Positions 63,518 through 64,000 of a stretch of 64,000 nt of DNA are shown piece by piece. Under the pieces are notes generated by a model. The model had not been told where the DNA came from. It made no database searches and was given only the letters and a program-made list of their open reading frames with translations. Numbering within the stretch: the stretch's first letter is position 1; the number at the start of each line of letters is the position of its first letter. The position numbers and the translations under genes are program-made. Source of the stretch: DATBJJ01 sp963750915 (GTDB lineage: Bacteria; Acidobacteriota; Vicinamibacteria; Vicinamibacterales; 2-12-FULL-66-21); assembly GCA_963750915.1 (NCBI GenBank), contig CAVVSF010000002.1, positions 682,001 through 746,000 on the forward strand, written 5' to 3'.

Positions 63518-64000
63518 ATGTCTTTGAGTGATGTCGCGGTCCCTGCAGCCGCCCCTTCCGTCGCCACGCGCGTCGTCAACGACTTCAGCATTCAGGTGGC
63601 CACGGTCAACGGGTCCGGCAGCCAGACCGCCAACCTCGTTCTCCTGCGTTCGTTGTTCCAGATGGGCCTCCCCGTCTCGGGCAAGAATATGTTCCCGTCG
63701 AACATCGCCGGACTGCCTACCTGGTACACCATCCGCGCCAACAAGCACGGCTATATCGCCCGCAAGAAGGAAGTCGATTTCCTCGTGGCGATGAACCCGG
63801 AAACCGCGCGCGAGGACGCCATGTCGCTCGAGCCGGGGACCGCCGTCCTCTACGACGAGCCGCTCAAGCTGAGCGGCCTCCGCGACGATCTGATCTTCTA
63901 TCCGGTCCCGTTCGACAAGATCGTGGCCGAGGTCTGCAAGGACGCCAAGCTGCGGCGCCTCGTCAAGAACATGATTTACGACGGCGTGCTGTCGAAGCTG
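63518..64000 (+). CDS. korA: 2-oxoacid:ferredoxin oxidoreductase, gamma-alpha subunit (KorA-like), cut by window edge
   Basis: First 161 residues of a CoA-acylating oxidoreductase that would convert 2-oxoglutarate to succinyl-CoA with ferredoxin. The visible part is the gamma domain: IQVATVNGSGSQTANLVLLR, MGLPVSGKNMFPSNIAGLP, TWYTIRANKHGYIARK and VDFLVAMNPETAREDA. GGAG lies 6 bases before the ATG. Following sucCD, 2-oxoglutarate is the likely substrate, though related enzymes use other 2-oxoacids. Confidence 0.85.
   Translation, partial: MSLSDVAVPAAAPSVATRVVNDFSIQVATVNGSGSQTANLVLLRSLFQMGLPVSGKNMFPSNIAGLPTWYTIRANKHGYIARKKEVDFLVAMNPETAREDAMSLEPGTAVLYDEPLKLSGLRDDLIFYPVPFDKIVAEVCKDAKLRRLVKNMIYDGVLSKL

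Overview
The window is high-GC chromosomal DNA (roughly two thirds G+C by eye) from an LPS-bearing diderm bacterium. Markers of that lifestyle are a Kdo operon, Mpl-type wall recycling, a complete type IVa pilus set pilMNOPQ and LolA. The gene orders, a short (199-residue) EF-Ts, Bacillus/epsilon-type succinate dehydrogenase and a ferredoxin-dependent 2-oxoacid oxidoreductase make an Acidobacteriota of the Vicinamibacteria type the best guess. That is an inference from gene content, since no rRNA gene is present.

Layout. Bases 1-8770 hold the start of a PolX gene, a GHMP sugar kinase and then a plus-strand cell-wall block: nagZ-ldcA-mpl (peptidoglycan recycling), pxpB-pxpC, murB and murA. Bases 8767-17348 run on the minus strand: a lipoprotein secretin, a LolA-like carrier, a PHP protein with a dead polymerase domain, a 52-residue zinc-ribbon protein, a pseudokinase/PEGA membrane protein and pfkA. 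Bases 17484-25227 are a 7.7-kb genomic island inserted into tRNA-Ala(CGC). It has 47-bp direct repeats, a tyrosine integrase, candidate integrase arm sites, small DNA-binding and zinc-ribbon proteins, a metalloprotease-like protein and a secreted beta-helix protein. Bases 25308-30466 hold thrC and the rplM-rpsI-rpsB-tsf-pyrH-frr translation cluster. Bases 30924-38830 hold pilMNOPQ and two lipoproteins. Next come an M24 peptidase, accB-accC, thiE, an amino-acid permease, folD and coaE. Bases 45961-46731 are a four-helix-bundle gene enclosed by opposing heptanucleotide repeat arms. Bases 46732-52858 are the Kdo operon kdsB-pyrG-kdsA-kdsD-kdsC-lapB. After serA, bases 55401-64000 are a TCA-cycle block: icd, mdh, sdhCAB, sucCD and the start of a 2-oxoacid:ferredoxin oxidoreductase.

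The genes form coherent modules. NagZ, LdcA and Mpl return muropeptides to UDP-MurNAc while MurA and MurB make it anew. PyrG supplies CTP for KdsB, and LapB coordinates LPS output. The TCA block covers isocitrate to 2-oxoglutarate, succinyl-CoA to fumarate and malate to oxaloacetate.

A caution for users: at least nine reading-frame breaks occur in otherwise intact housekeeping genes (pxpC, murB three times, murA stop, the PEGA gene, the integrase, pilO, mdh). Every one is a +1 shift in the gene's own direction. This looks like residual single-base insertions in the assembly rather than nine pseudogenes, and it creates an artificial PilO-PilP fusion and a murA without a stop.
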